NCBI GenBank assembly: GCA_002401855.1
Contig: NVUH01000002.1
Coordinates: 1-64,000 of the forward strand
Origin: Hyphomicrobiales bacterium
GTDB taxonomy: Bacteria > Pseudomonadota > Alphaproteobacteria > Rhizobiales > OSC116
DNA: 64,000 nt
Reading direction: 5' to 3'
Below the pieces are notes generated by a model, which worked only from the letters and a program-made list of their open reading frames with translations, made no database searches and was not told where the DNA came from. Within the stretch, counting starts at the first letter, position 1. Every line of letters begins with the position of its first letter. This document shows positions 51,099-60,112 of the stretch, one piece after another. The translations under genes and the position numbers were made by a program.

Positions 51099-51800
51099 TT
51101 AGTAACGGCGGATAAGCCCAACTAATTTACCTTGAATACGCACCCTATCTGGACCAAAGATACGTGTCTCAAACGCTGGGTTAGCGGCTTCAAGCGCAAT
51201 ACTATCACCTTTTTTGCGCAAGCGTTTTAATGTGGCTTCTTCTTCATCAATCAGCGCCACAACAATGTCACCATTATTGGCAGTTGATTGTTGTTTAATG
51301 ATCACGGTGTCGCCATCTAAAATGCCAGCTTCAATCATTGATTCACCACTTACCTCAAGCGCAAAATGCTCGCCATTTGATAGCATTTCCATAGGCACAG
51401 TCACATCGTTGCCATGTTCTTGAATGGCCTCAATCGGCACACCAGCGGCAATGGTGCCCATAATTGGCAATGTCATGCTATTTTCATTTGCAGGGGTGGC
51501 TTCAACAACCGCTTCGGACTTGTGGAGGCTGCCTTCAATAACTGAAGGTTGAAAGCCTTTTTGCCGCGCCACACTGGGTGATGCGGATTCTGGTAATTTT
51601 ATAATTTCTAGCGCTCTTGCTCTGTGTGGCAGACGGCGGATAAAGCCGCGTTCTTCGAGTGCCGTTATTAGCCGATGAATGCCCGACTTTGATTTTAGAT
51701 CAAGCGCAACTTTCATCTCGTCAAAGGACGGAGATACCCCAGATTCTTTAATGCGCTCGTTGATAAACATGAGCAATTCAAATTGTTTACGGGTTAACAT
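51099..51800 (-). CDS. lexA: SOS repressor LexA
   Basis: A 233-residue repressor with an N-terminal winged helix (about 1-65: [20 protein letters not shown], then [19 protein letters not shown]) and a C-terminal S24 peptidase domain. The cleavage site is Ala-Gly in [11 protein letters not shown]. The catalytic serine is in [12 protein letters not shown] and the lysine in EEEATLKRL. Upon RecA activation it self-cleaves and derepresses the SOS regulon. Candidate operators lie at 51831-51845 and 51901-51915. It follows trpC on the same strand after about 115 bp. Confidence 0.96.
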   Translation of the reverse strand: MLTRKQFELLMFINERIKESGVSPSFDEMKVALDLKSKSGIHRLITALEERGFIRRLPHRARALEIIKLPESASPSVARQKGFQPSVIEGSLHKSEAVVEATPANENSMTLPIMGTIAAGVPIEAIQEHGNDVTVPMEMLSNGEHFALEVSGESMIEAGILDGDTVIIKQQSTANNGDIVVALIDEEEATLKRLRKKGDSIALEAANPAFETRIFGPDRVRIQGKLVGLIRRY

Positions 51801-51830
51801 ATTTTCACCTTAATGATTAGAATCAGTTTA

Positions 51831-51845
51831 GTACAAAACAAGAAC
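51831..51845 (-). promoter_or_regulatory. Probable LexA box of lexA (GTTC-N7-GTAC)
   Basis: On the minus strand GTTC-TTGTTTT-GTAC, one mismatch from the alphaproteobacterial LexA box GTTC-N7-GTTC. It lies 31 bp before the lexA ATG, where autoregulation would be expected. An overlapping dyad GAAC-N9-GTTC (51842-51858) adjoins it. Confidence 0.6.
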
Positions 51846-51900
51846 TTTATACATGTTCTCATTTTGTTTTACAACTCAAAACTTAAGATTTTCTATATTT

Positions 51901-51915
51901 GTTCTTTTTTTGTGC
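51901..51915 (+). promoter_or_regulatory. Possible second LexA-box-like site (GTTC-N7-GTGC)
   Basis: GTTC followed by seven T and GTGC on the plus strand, one mismatch from GTTC-N7-GTTC, immediately beside the trpC stop codon and 101 bp upstream of lexA. The all-T spacer makes chance similarity quite possible. Confidence 0.3.
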
Positions 51916-52704
51916 TTATCGTGTCAGCAGTTCTTTGGCTGCTAATTCGACATTTTCTTGGCGCATTAAGCTTTCGCCAATCAGGAAACAATTAATGTTT
52001 ACAGTGCTTAACCGCTGCAAATCTGCTTTTGTGTAAATACCACTTTCGCCAACAATGATGCGGTCGTCATCTATATATTGCGCCAGATCTTCGGATACAG
52101 ATAAATTCGTTTCGAAGGTTTTTAGGTTTCGGTTATTGACGCCTATGAGCGGTGTTTTGAGTTTTAATGCGCGATCAAGCTCAGCTTTATCATGCACTTC
52201 GGCCAAGACATCCAGACCTAAATCAATCGCCACGCCTTCAAGCTCTTGCGCTAAATCGTTATCTATCATCGACATGATGAGCAAAATACAATCTGCGCCC
52301 CAAGCGCGTGCTTCGAGTAATTGGTAAGCATCGAGCATAAAATCCTTGCGCAATATCGGCAGATCGACCGCCTCGCGCACTTGTTTTAGAAACTCAGGTG
52401 AGCCTTGAAATGAGGGTGCATCGGTGAGGACAGACAGGCAAGTAGCGCCGCCAGCCTTATAGGCTTTGGCTAGTTCGGGTGGGTTGAAATCTTCGCGTAT
52501 GAGGCCTTTTGAAGGGCTGGCTTTTTTGATTTCAGCAATTAGCGCATAATCACCCGCATCGAGCTGATTTCTAATGGCTTGATAAAAGCCACGTTTTACG
52601 GTTTGCTTACCAATTTCTTCGGCCAATTGTGCTGTTGAAATTTTGAGTTTGGCCGCTGCTATTTCTTCATGTTTATAGGCGGCAATTTTGTCGAGAATGT
52701 TCAT
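51916..52704 (-). CDS. trpC: Indole-3-glycerol phosphate synthase
   Basis: A 262-residue TIM-barrel enzyme of tryptophan synthesis that closes the indole ring. Motifs: [19 protein letters not shown] at about 56-74, [43 protein letters not shown] and [10 protein letters not shown]; lysines and glutamates expected for catalysis are present. Standalone, not fused with TrpF. It overlaps trpGD by four bases (52701-52704). A TrpF and trpBA are not in this window. Confidence 0.95.
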   Translation of the reverse strand: MNILDKIAAYKHEEIAAAKLKISTAQLAEEIGKQTVKRGFYQAIRNQLDAGDYALIAEIKKASPSKGLIREDFNPPELAKAYKAGGATCLSVLTDAPSFQGSPEFLKQVREAVDLPILRKDFMLDAYQLLEARAWGADCILLIMSMIDNDLAQELEGVAIDLGLDVLAEVHDKAELDRALKLKTPLIGVNNRNLKTFETNLSVSEDLAQYIDDDRIIVGESGIYTKADLQRLSTVNINCFLIGESLMRQENVELAAKELLTR

Positions 52705-54353
52705 GCGTTTGATAGCTCCACCAATTTTTCTAAGCTTTTGAGCGCTGCACCACTATCTATTGATTCTGTTGCTAATTTTACGCCTGCGGCTAGATCTGTC
52801 ACTTTACCCGCTACGATTAAGCCAGCTGCGGCGTTGAGGATGCTGATGTCACGATAGGCTGATTTATGACCGCCTAATATTTTGCGTAATGCAGCGGCAT
52901 TATATTCAGGGTCACCGCCTTTAAGTTGTTCGCTGGTGCCGAGCTTAAAACCGTAATCAGTTGGGTCAATTTCAAATGTTGTGACTTTGCCGTCTTTAAG
53001 CTCGGCTACGTAGCTTTTGCCTGTAATGGTCAGTTCGTCTAGGCCATCGCTGCCATGCACCACCCACACATGCTTGCTGCCGAGCTCTTTTAACACGTTG
53101 GCGATTGGTTCGACCCATTGTTTGGCAAATACGCCTAGCACTTGGCGTTTTACGCCTGCGGGGTTTGACAGTGGCCCGAGTAGGTTAAATATGGTTTGAA
53201 TGCCCATTTGCACGCGGGCAGGGCCGACAAACCGCATGGCAGAATGATGTTTAATGGCATATAAAAAGCCAATGCCAGCTTCATCGATGCATTTTGCCAC
53301 TTTATCAGCGTCTATGGTTACATCGACACCCAGTGTTTCTAGCACTTGTGCGGTGCCGCTCAGTGATGATAAGGCGCGGTTGCCGTGTTTGGCGATGGTC
53401 ACGCCGCAACCTGCTATTATGAATGATGCAGCGGTTGAGATGTTATAACTGCCAGAGCCATCACCGCCTGTGCCACATGTATCTATGGCATGGGCGGGTG
53501 CTTTCACTTTAAGTGATTTACTGCGCATAATGGTGGCCGCGCCGGTGATTTCATCGACTGTTTCGCCGCGCATGCGGATGGCGGTTAACAACGAGCCGAT
53601 TTGCGCGTCAGATGCATTACCTGACATGATGATTTCAAACGCCTTGCTGGCATCTGTTTGGCTGAATGTTTCGCCTTTAACTGCGCGGGCGATGTATGGC
53701 TTTAAATCGTCATAATTTTTGGGTGATTCGGCAGCATCGGTCTTGGGCTTTTGCGGCGATACAGGCGCGCTGTTACGCAAATTCACGCCTGCGCTGCGTA
53801 AGAAATTGCCAATCATCTCGTGGCCATATTCTGAGGCGATGGATTCAGGGTGAAACTGCACACCGTAAATTGGTTTGGTTTTGTGCGATAGAGCCATGAT
53901 CACGCCATCATCGGTTTGCGCGGTGACATTTAAGCAATCGGGCAGGGTGGCGGGGTTGATGGTCAGTGAATGGTAACGTGTTGCGTCAAATTTCTCGGGT
54001 ATATTTTCGAATAGCACATCATCAATATGAGTGATCACACTGGTTTTGCCATGGCGAATTTCTTCGGCACGCACGACATCACCGCCAAAGTTTTGGGCGA
54101 TGGATTGATGACCCAAGCAAACGCCGAAAATGGGAATGTTGCCATCGGTTTGCTTGATCAACTCCAAACATATACCTGCGTCATCAGGAGTTTTTGGTCC
54201 TGGTGATAGAATGATCGCTTCGGGTTTTTTGGCAATCACTTCGGCGACAGTGATTTTGTCATTGCGCCATACTTCAATATCTGGGGTGAATTTGCCAATA
54301 TAATGGTATAAATTATAGGTAAAACTGTCGTAATTATCGATTAAAATGATCAT
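52701..54353 (-). CDS. trpGD: TrpG-TrpD fusion: anthranilate synthase amidotransferase and anthranilate phosphoribosyltransferase
   Basis: A 550-residue bifunctional protein. Residues 1 to about 190 are a class I glutamine amidotransferase with the triad Cys79 (FGVCLGH), His168 and Glu170 (GVQFHPES), opening [17 protein letters not shown]. After a Pro/Ala-rich linker (about 195-215) comes TrpD (about 216-550) with [17 protein letters not shown] for PRPP binding, KHGNRALSS and [10 protein letters not shown]. It supplies ammonia to TrpE and then transfers phosphoribose to anthranilate. The GD fusion is known from enterobacteria; many alphaproteobacteria keep the genes separate or fuse TrpE with TrpG. 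It is 11 bases after trpE and overlaps trpC. Confidence 0.95.
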   Translation of the reverse strand: MIILIDNYDSFTYNLYHYIGKFTPDIEVWRNDKITVAEVIAKKPEAIILSPGPKTPDDAGICLELIKQTDGNIPIFGVCLGHQSIAQNFGGDVVRAEEIRHGKTSVITHIDDVLFENIPEKFDATRYHSLTINPATLPDCLNVTAQTDDGVIMALSHKTKPIYGVQFHPESIASEYGHEMIGNFLRSAGVNLRNSAPVSPQKPKTDAAESPKNYDDLKPYIARAVKGETFSQTDASKAFEIIMSGNASDAQIGSLLTAIRMRGETVDEITGAATIMRSKSLKVKAPAHAIDTCGTGGDGSGSYNISTAASFIIAGCGVTIAKHGNRALSSLSGTAQVLETLGVDVTIDADKVAKCIDEAGIGFLYAIKHHSAMRFVGPARVQMGIQTIFNLLGPLSNPAGVKRQVLGVFAKQWVEPIANVLKELGSKHVWVVHGSDGLDELTITGKSYVAELKDGKVTTFEIDPTDYGFKLGTSEQLKGGDPEYNAAALRKILGGHKSAYRDISILNAAAGLIVAGKVTDLAAGVKLATESIDSGAALKSLEKLVELSNA

Positions 54354-54364
54354 GGTTTTAGTCC

Positions 54365-55879
54365 TTATTGCCCGTATTTTGAGGCATTGGCTAATTTAAT
54401 GGCTTCTTCGGCTGATCTAAACAAAGCTTTGGCTTTATTGACACATTCTTGCTGTTCACTGTCAGGGTCGCTATCTGCTACGATGCCAGCGCCTGCTTGT
54501 ACATGCATCTTGCCGTCTTTAATGATGGCGGTGCGCAGTACGATGCAGGTGTCCATATTGCCATCTGCGCCAAAATAGCCCACACAGCCAGCGTATGGGC
54601 CGCGCTTTATATTTTCTAGCTCTTCAATCACTTGCATGGCGCGCACTTTTGGTGCACCTGAAACTGTGCCTGCGGGGAAGCCTGCCATCAAGGCATCAAT
54701 GGCGTCATATTTAGCGTCTAGTTGCCCTGTTACGTTAGAGACAATGTGCATCACTTCGCTATAATATTCTAGAAAGAAGCTATCTGTGACCTTGACGCTG
54801 CCAAGTTCTGCAACATGGCCAACGTCGTTTCGGCCGAGGTCTAGCAGCATTAAATGTTCGGCTAGTTCTTTTTTATCGGCGAGTAATTCTTCGCTATAGG
54901 CTTTGGTTTCGGCGATTGTTTTGCCCCGTGGCCGTGTGCCTGCTATTGGACGAATGGACACTTCGTTGTCGCGCACCCGCACTAGAATTTCGGGGCTGGA
55001 ACCGACAACAGCAACATCATCAAAATCTAGATAATATAGAAATGGCGAGGGGTTAATGCGGCGCAATGCCCGGTATAAAGCAAATGGTGTCAGCGTAAAA
55101 TCAGTCGTAAAACGTTGGCTTAATACCACCTGAAAAATATCACCTGCCATAATATAATCTTTGGCGACCCGCACCATGTCTTTATATTGTTCAGGTGTTA
55201 GGTTGGAGGTTGGCTCAACGAAGGTTAGTTCTTCCTCAATTTGCGCTGTCTTTGGCCGTGGGCCGTTAAGCAAATCAATGGCTGATGTTAGGCGTTCAAC
55301 CGCTTTGCTATGGGCGATTTTGGCGTTGATATTGTCATCATGCCATACGCTGGTTACCAGAATAATTTCTTCTTTTACATTGTCGAAAATGGCGATGATG
55401 GTCGGCCTGATCATATACATATCGGGCAGATTAAGCGGGTCGGGCAGGTCGGCATCTATCTCTTCGACCAATTTAACGGTGTCAAAACCCATATAACCGT
55501 ATATGCCCATCATTGGTGGCACATCTTCTGGCATATCGATGCGCGATTCGGCTAAAAGTTTGCGTAGATTATCCAGCGTTTCACCATCTTGCGGTTCAAA
55601 TGTTTTGCTGTTGTTTAAAGCATCACGATTGATTTCAGATTTTTTGCCTGCTGCCCGCCAGATAAGGTCTGGCTCCATGCCGACCATTGAATAACGTTCT
55701 TTTTGCGTGCCGTCATTAACCGATTCGAGCAACATGCAGTTGGTTTTATTGGCCGTTAGTTTTTGCAATGCTGAAATGGGTGTCTCTAGATCAGCAATGT
55801 GTCTGGTATAGACAATTTGGGGTTTCTTTTGGTCGTAATTCTTCGTAAAGTCACTTAAATTTGGGGTTATTTTCATCAA
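54365..55879 (-). CDS. trpE: Anthranilate synthase component I
   Basis: A 504-residue chorismate-using enzyme. The feedback-site motif LLES (CMLLESVNDG) is retained near residue 50, so tryptophan inhibition is expected. The chorismate site is complete: VLSQRF, YLDFDDVAVVGSSPEILVR, RPIAGTRPRG, DLGRNDVG and AGFPAGTVSGAPKVRAM. The ATG at 55879 is six bases after the ppiD stop. Hence no leader or attenuator fits between them and the trp genes must be read from upstream, or from a promoter inside ppiD. Confidence 0.95.
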   Translation of the reverse strand: MMKITPNLSDFTKNYDQKKPQIVYTRHIADLETPISALQKLTANKTNCMLLESVNDGTQKERYSMVGMEPDLIWRAAGKKSEINRDALNNSKTFEPQDGETLDNLRKLLAESRIDMPEDVPPMMGIYGYMGFDTVKLVEEIDADLPDPLNLPDMYMIRPTIIAIFDNVKEEIILVTSVWHDDNINAKIAHSKAVERLTSAIDLLNGPRPKTAQIEEELTFVEPTSNLTPEQYKDMVRVAKDYIMAGDIFQVVLSQRFTTDFTLTPFALYRALRRINPSPFLYYLDFDDVAVVGSSPEILVRVRDNEVSIRPIAGTRPRGKTIAETKAYSEELLADKKELAEHLMLLDLGRNDVGHVAELGSVKVTDSFFLEYYSEVMHIVSNVTGQLDAKYDAIDALMAGFPAGTVSGAPKVRAMQVIEELENIKRGPYAGCVGYFGADGNMDTCIVLRTAIIKDGKMHVQAGAGIVADSDPDSEQQECVNKAKALFRSAEEAIKLANASKYGQ

Positions 55880-55885
55880 AATAGC

Positions 55886-57781
55886 CTAGAATTGCTGACT
55901 TGTCGCTTCTCCGCCTACAATGCGGTTGATCAAGTCTTGATTGATTGAAATCCCATAAACGCTTTTGTTGTTTTCGATATAACTTTCGAGCAATGTCGAA
56001 GCCAAATTAGGTGCAATAGATTGCAGGATTTGGTTGTTTTCTTCGTCCATGTCAACGGCGCCGGGGTTTATAATTTCTTTCAATTGCATCATAATATATG
56101 TATTTTCACCATTTAAATTAGCAGGCACAAAGGCATAAGCATTTTGTTTAATGGCAAATAAAGCCGCAATAGCTTCTGATGACAATTGTACCGATTGCGT
56201 GCTACGCTTAACAGCGCTGGCAACCGATATAACCTCTGCAATGCCATTGGATAGAGCGTCTATATCGCCACCTTTGGCGGCAAGCTCTTCGGCTTTGGCA
56301 AGCAAGGCTTTTTCGATCTCTTGGCCTCGCCAGAGTGCGTTCACTTCATCAGTCACTTCGCTTAAGTCTTTGTTGTGGCGTGGGGTGATTTTGCTAACCA
56401 CATACCAAACCAAACCACCATTTATGGTGTCTAATGGCTCATTATCTAGCGCTTCATCACTGTTGAATATACCGCCTAACAATTGCACTGCAACGGGCAA
56501 TGTGACGGGCTGTTCATTCATATCTAGTGAATTTACGTCAATCGCTTCAACCGCCCCAAATTCAATGTCGAACTTATTGGCTATTTCTTTAAATGTCGCA
56601 CCACCAGCGATTTCGTCTTCAACATCATCGCGTAATTCATAGACTTTGTCGATCGCCAGACGCATCGCTTCGGATTGTTCGATGCTTTGTTTGACATCTT
56701 CAAATGTTTTGGTTTCGGCCGCGGTGATTTTAGAGACTTGCAACAATGCAATGCCTAAACCCAGATCCAGCGGTTGGCTTACTTGAAAAACATCTAAAAG
56801 GAAGGCTGCTTCGGCCATTTTTTGGTTGGGTAGGTTATCTTTTGAGAAAGTGCCCAGCAGAGCGGCTGCGCTTGTAGTGCCTTTGTCGACAGCTAAATCA
56901 GCAAATGTTGTGCCATTTTGAGCTTTGGCATAAGCCGCTTTAGCGTCATCCATATTGTCATATAATAGTTGTGAAATGGTGCGAGTCTCGGGTGTATTGT
57001 ATGAATTTTTTGACAATTCATACTGGGCTTTTACCTCTTCATCATCGACTTGCATGTCTTTTGCCAGAAGCTCTGGGTTTAACAATAAGGTTTCGACTTG
57101 GCGATATTCGGGGGCATCAAATTGCTCAATCACGGTGTTATAGAAAGTCTCTAAATCATCACCTATTGGCGTTTCGCCAATTTCAACATTAGCAGGGGTG
57201 ATGTGGAAAAATTCGGCAATGCGTTCTTGGTCATTAAATTCGTTAATGATAGATGCATAAATTTCAGGACTATATTTAACGTTAACCAAACCATCGGTTA
57301 ATTGATCAAGAATCTTTTGTTCTTTAATCAGAGCCACATAGTCTTTTTCGGTTAGGTTATTCTGGCGTAGCAGACCATCAAAAATCGCTTTGTCAAAAAT
57401 TCCACTAGATTGGAAATTAGGATCTTCTGTGATGGTTTTTGATGCAATTTTGTCATCAATGGCTAAATTCATTATTTTGCCGGTGTTTTCGAGTGTTGCA
57501 CGGTTGACTGTGCGGGCAATCACCGTTTGCTCAATGAGTTTTAAAAATTGTGGTTGTAAGGCTTGGCCTAAACGGCGCGAATAGTTATTGACCTCTTGGC
57601 TATAATCGGCAAAAAATGCATCGGCGGTTACATTGGCATCGCCGACTGTGGCTACATAATTGCTAGATTGAACACTAGAATAAGAAAGCAAACCGCCTGT
57701 GGCGATAAAACCTAAAACAACAATACCGAGAAAGATTTTTACAAACCAATTATCAGAGCCTTTACGCATGGCAGTTAACAT
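55886..57781 (-). CDS. ppiD: PpiD-like membrane-anchored periplasmic peptidyl-prolyl isomerase/chaperone
   Basis: A 631-residue protein with a short cytoplasmic N-terminus, one membrane helix (about 14-36, IFLGIVVLGFIATGGLL), a SurA-N-like chaperone region (about 40-190) and a central parvulin-like domain (about 240-370) that is degenerate (TISQLLYDNMDDAKAAYAKA). This is the PpiD layout: a chaperone for proteins leaving the Sec translocon. An in-frame ATG at 57769 (MRKGSDN) is the common start of this family and is the alternative. Its gene heads the ppiD-trpE-trpGD-trpC transcript and is divergent from tpiA. Confidence 0.88.
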   Translation of the reverse strand: MLTAMRKGSDNWFVKIFLGIVVLGFIATGGLLSYSSVQSSNYVATVGDANVTADAFFADYSQEVNNYSRRLGQALQPQFLKLIEQTVIARTVNRATLENTGKIMNLAIDDKIASKTITEDPNFQSSGIFDKAIFDGLLRQNNLTEKDYVALIKEQKILDQLTDGLVNVKYSPEIYASIINEFNDQERIAEFFHITPANVEIGETPIGDDLETFYNTVIEQFDAPEYRQVETLLLNPELLAKDMQVDDEEVKAQYELSKNSYNTPETRTISQLLYDNMDDAKAAYAKAQNGTTFADLAVDKGTTSAAALLGTFSKDNLPNQKMAEAAFLLDVFQVSQPLDLGLGIALLQVSKITAAETKTFEDVKQSIEQSEAMRLAIDKVYELRDDVEDEIAGGATFKEIANKFDIEFGAVEAIDVNSLDMNEQPVTLPVAVQLLGGIFNSDEALDNEPLDTINGGLVWYVVSKITPRHNKDLSEVTDEVNALWRGQEIEKALLAKAEELAAKGGDIDALSNGIAEVISVASAVKRSTQSVQLSSEAIAALFAIKQNAYAFVPANLNGENTYIMMQLKEIINPGAVDMDEENNQILQSIAPNLASTLLESYIENNKSVYGISINQDLINRIVGGEATSQQF

Positions 57782-57822
57782 TTACATTTCCTTACAAGTC
57801 TAAATCACTAACATTTGAAGGC

Positions 57823-57851
57823 ATCATAAATAGACCGCCCCATAACCACAA
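57823..57851 (-). promoter_or_regulatory. Probable promoter of ppiD-trpE-trpGD-trpC
   Basis: On the minus strand a -10 TATGAT (plus 57823-57828) and a -35 TTGTGG (plus 57846-57851) are 17 bp apart, 42 bp before the ppiD start. The 8-bp inverted repeat CTTACAAG (57791-57798) and CTTGTAAG (57855-57862) brackets it. Confidence 0.5.
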
Positions 57852-57936
57852 GCCCTTGTAAGCAAAAAAGCCAAAAAAAGCGCATTTTATCAAGTTAATT
57901 TGATATATGATTAATACCATTGGAAAATAGCGTTTG

Positions 57937-57971
57937 TTTTGGCTGCTTAAATGGCTTAGATTTAGCCAAAA
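57937..57971 (+). repeat. 8-bp inverted repeat upstream of tpiA
   Basis: TTTTGGCT (57937-57944) and AGCCAAAA (57964-57971) form a perfect dyad with a 19-base spacer, 34 bp before the tpiA ATG. Either an operator or a hairpin in the mRNA leader; no T-run follows, so it is not a terminator. Confidence 0.4.
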
Positions 57972-58004
57972 TGTTGAATTAGATGCGAAATTGAAAGGCA
58001 AATT

Positions 58005-58763
58005 ATGACAAATTCCCCGAAAGCATTGGTTGCAGGTAATTGGAAAATGAACGGCTTAAAGGCTGCACTGAGCGAAATTGAGCTATTGAACGACAAGATC
58101 GCCAATAACCCCAATATGAAATGTGAAATGATGATTTGCCCACCCGCCACAATTTTAGGCGCAGCGGTTGCAGCTGCTACTAAGTTGGAAATTGGCGCAC
58201 AAGATTGCCATGCGGCTTTTGGTGGCGCACATACGGGTGATATTTCGACCGAAATGTTAACCGACCTTGGTGTGACCGCGGTGATTTTAGGGCATAGCGA
58301 AAGACGTGCTGATCATGGTGAAACTTCGGCACAAGTTAAGGAAAAAGCCGAAGCCGCGCATCGTGCCAGTTTGGTGGCGATTATTTGCGTTGGCGAAACT
58401 GAAGCAGAGCGTAAAGCTGGCCAAGCATTGAATGTGGTTTCTGGCCAAATTGCTGACTCCATTCCGATTGATTGTTCGCACGCTGACAATGTAGTAGTGG
58501 CTTATGAGCCTGTTTGGGCGATTGGCACCGGCCTTGTGCCATCTGTTGAAGATGTTGCTGAAATGCACGCTCACATTCGTGATTTGCTCAAAGGCATGTT
58601 CGAAAATGATGGCGAAACGATCAGCATTCTTTACGGCGGTAGTGTTAAAGGCTCTAACGCGGCTGAGCTTATGAGTGTCGACAATGTTAACGGTGCCTTG
58701 GTTGGCGGCGCGAGCCTAAAAGCTGATGACTTTTTCGGCATTGTTGAAGCCGCTTATCTTTAA
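58005..58763 (+). CDS. tpiA: Triosephosphate isomerase
   Basis: A 252-residue TIM-barrel glycolytic enzyme. NWKMNG near residue 12 carries the catalytic lysine. ILGHSERR carries the histidine and [11 protein letters not shown] the glutamate; the phosphate loop is [11 protein letters not shown] and [11 protein letters not shown]. The ATG is preceded by GAAAGGC. It is divergent from ppiD and is followed by a strong terminator, so it forms a single-gene unit. Confidence 0.97.
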   Translation: MTNSPKALVAGNWKMNGLKAALSEIELLNDKIANNPNMKCEMMICPPATILGAAVAAATKLEIGAQDCHAAFGGAHTGDISTEMLTDLGVTAVILGHSERRADHGETSAQVKEKAEAAHRASLVAIICVGETEAERKAGQALNVVSGQIADSIPIDCSHADNVVVAYEPVWAIGTGLVPSVEDVAEMHAHIRDLLKGMFENDGETISILYGGSVKGSNAAELMSVDNVNGALVGGASLKADDFFGIVEAAYL

Positions 58764-58786
58764 GCCTCATATATAATAGATGATTG

Positions 58787-58814
58787 AGCCGCTCATTACT
58801 GAGCGGCTTTTTTT
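58787..58814 (+). terminator. Intrinsic terminator of tpiA
   Basis: A perfect 9-bp stem AGCCGCTCA (58787-58795) with TGAGCGGCT (58800-58808), loop TTAC, and a 7-base T-run (58808-58814). It lies 23 bp after the tpiA stop. Confidence 0.92.
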
Positions 58815-58817
58815 GTT

Positions 58818-58940
58818 TTAAATGAAAATAGCTTTGTTGAACAAGCTCAAATCGAGTGGGTTGGGCAATTTGATGGATTGTTCACGCTTAAGCTGTTTGG
58901 CTTGCATTTTTAACGTGTGAATGGGTGAAGTGAGTTTCAT
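58818..58940 (-). CDS. 40-codon small ORF, possibly a truncated gene start
   Basis: ATG at 58940 with GGAG six bases upstream, ending in TAA at 58818. The protein begins MKLTSPIHTLKMQAKQLKRE and continues QSIKLPNPLDLSLFNKAIFI. The opening MKLTSPI-x2-LK-x2-AK-x-LKRE and the following leucine pattern recall, from memory, the N-terminal module M-K-x-S-S-P-I-Y-x-LKR-x-AK found at the start of some longer proteobacterial proteins. That would make this a remnant or free-standing module. It is basic and lies back to back with the tpiA terminator. I give no function. Confidence 0.5.
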   Translation of the reverse strand: MKLTSPIHTLKMQAKQLKREQSIKLPNPLDLSLFNKAIFI

Positions 58941-59006
58941 AAAGATCTCCAATTGTGAGTTCTTAAAACATTCCCTTCTTCTGTTTCAAACCCCAATTAA
59001 AGGAAC

Positions 59007-59034
59007 TTTATGTATATTCAACTCTACACATAAA
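59007..59034. repeat. 7-bp inverted repeat in the smORF-patatin gap
   Basis: TTTATGT (59007-59013) and ACATAAA (59028-59034) with a 14-base spacer. It lies in the 163-bp gene-free stretch 58941-59103, upstream of the small ORF on the minus strand and after the patatin stop. Nothing else is recognisable there. Confidence 0.3.
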
Positions 59035-59103
59035 TGCTTTCCCGAATGAAGGGGGGATGCGCGAGTTTAACGCAGCCTTATGTTAGCAGATTCGCAACAA
59101 AAA

Positions 59104-60021
59104 TCAAATGCCAACATTTCTGATTGCATTTAGAATGGAGGGTAGGGCTTTGTGTGCTGCTTCATAGCCCAAATCATAAAGTTCTTGAGCTCTGTCAAAT
59201 TCAAACGCGCCAATATGCTCGACATTGGGGGTGATGAGGGCATCTGGCGGGTCGCCAGCCAAACGCGTGCGGGCAATGCGGTCTTGCATGATGTTAAACG
59301 ATGCCATGGTCACTGTGCCAATATTTGGTTCGCTGGTTTTTATCTTATGTAGGCCTTGTTTGACCTCTTCAACCATATCCATGGTTCCGCGCTTGTCGCC
59401 TTCTAAATCTTGATCATAAAAATCATCATTTTGATTTTTGGTCAAATAAATGGCTGAGGTTAGGCCAAAGGCGATGACGATGCGGGCGCCAAATGCGCGG
59501 CAAACTGAAACGGGTATGGGGTTGACTAACGCGCCGTCGGTTAGCCATCTGCCGTCAATATCCAGCGGTGAAAACACCCCAGGCATGGCAAAACTAGCGC
59601 GCATTGCTGGCACAATTTTACCATCGCGTAGCCAAATTTCATGACCTGTGGCAAGTTCGGTGGCAATCGCCACAAAGGGGATATTTAAATCCTCTATATG
59701 CATGTCCCCGAAATATTTACTTAATTCAGTGACAAGATGACTGCCTTTAATGATGCCGCCGCCTAAGCGCACATCCATAAATGAAAACATGCGGCGCTTG
59801 GTCATTGAAAATGCGAATTCTTTTAATTCATCCAATTTACCAGCTGCGTAGCACGCCCCTGCTACGGCGCCCATTGACGTGCCGCAAATAAGCTCTGGCT
59901 TTATGCCAGCCTCATCAAGATAGCTAAGCATACCTATATGGGCCCAGCCTTTGGCGGCGCCGCCCCCGAGGGCAAAAGCAATTAATGGATGGTTTGTTGG
60001 TTTTTCTGAATCACTTATCAT
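59104..60021 (-). CDS. Patatin-like phospholipase (RssA-like)
   Basis: A 305-residue patatin-fold hydrolase with a Ser-Asp dyad. The oxyanion motif is ALGGGAAKGWAHIGML, the nucleophile serine is in GTSMGAVAG, and the Asp is in DGALVNPIP. It resembles the cytoplasmic RssA/NTE-type esterases that cleave phospholipid or lysophospholipid. It is on the same strand as folE and hisI, after hisI by about 90 bp, and this folE-hisI-patatin order recurs in alphaproteobacteria. Confidence 0.9.
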   Translation of the reverse strand: MISDSEKPTNHPLIAFALGGGAAKGWAHIGMLSYLDEAGIKPELICGTSMGAVAGACYAAGKLDELKEFAFSMTKRRMFSFMDVRLGGGIIKGSHLVTELSKYFGDMHIEDLNIPFVAIATELATGHEIWLRDGKIVPAMRASFAMPGVFSPLDIDGRWLTDGALVNPIPVSVCRAFGARIVIAFGLTSAIYLTKNQNDDFYDQDLEGDKRGTMDMVEEVKQGLHKIKTSEPNIGTVTMASFNIMQDRIARTRLAGDPPDALITPNVEHIGAFEFDRAQELYDLGYEAAHKALPSILNAIRNVGI

Positions 60022-60112
60022 GATTCCATGCTAAGCTTTGTTAATAAAAAAGCTATGAAAATTTTACCGCATTTGAAATTTAGTTTTGAGGTTGAAATCA
60101 AACACTAGATGG

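Noticed and set aside
59010-59033. 7-codon ORF (MYIQLYT) with AAAGGA upstream
   Set aside because: Too short and overlapping an inverted repeat; no evidence that it is translated.
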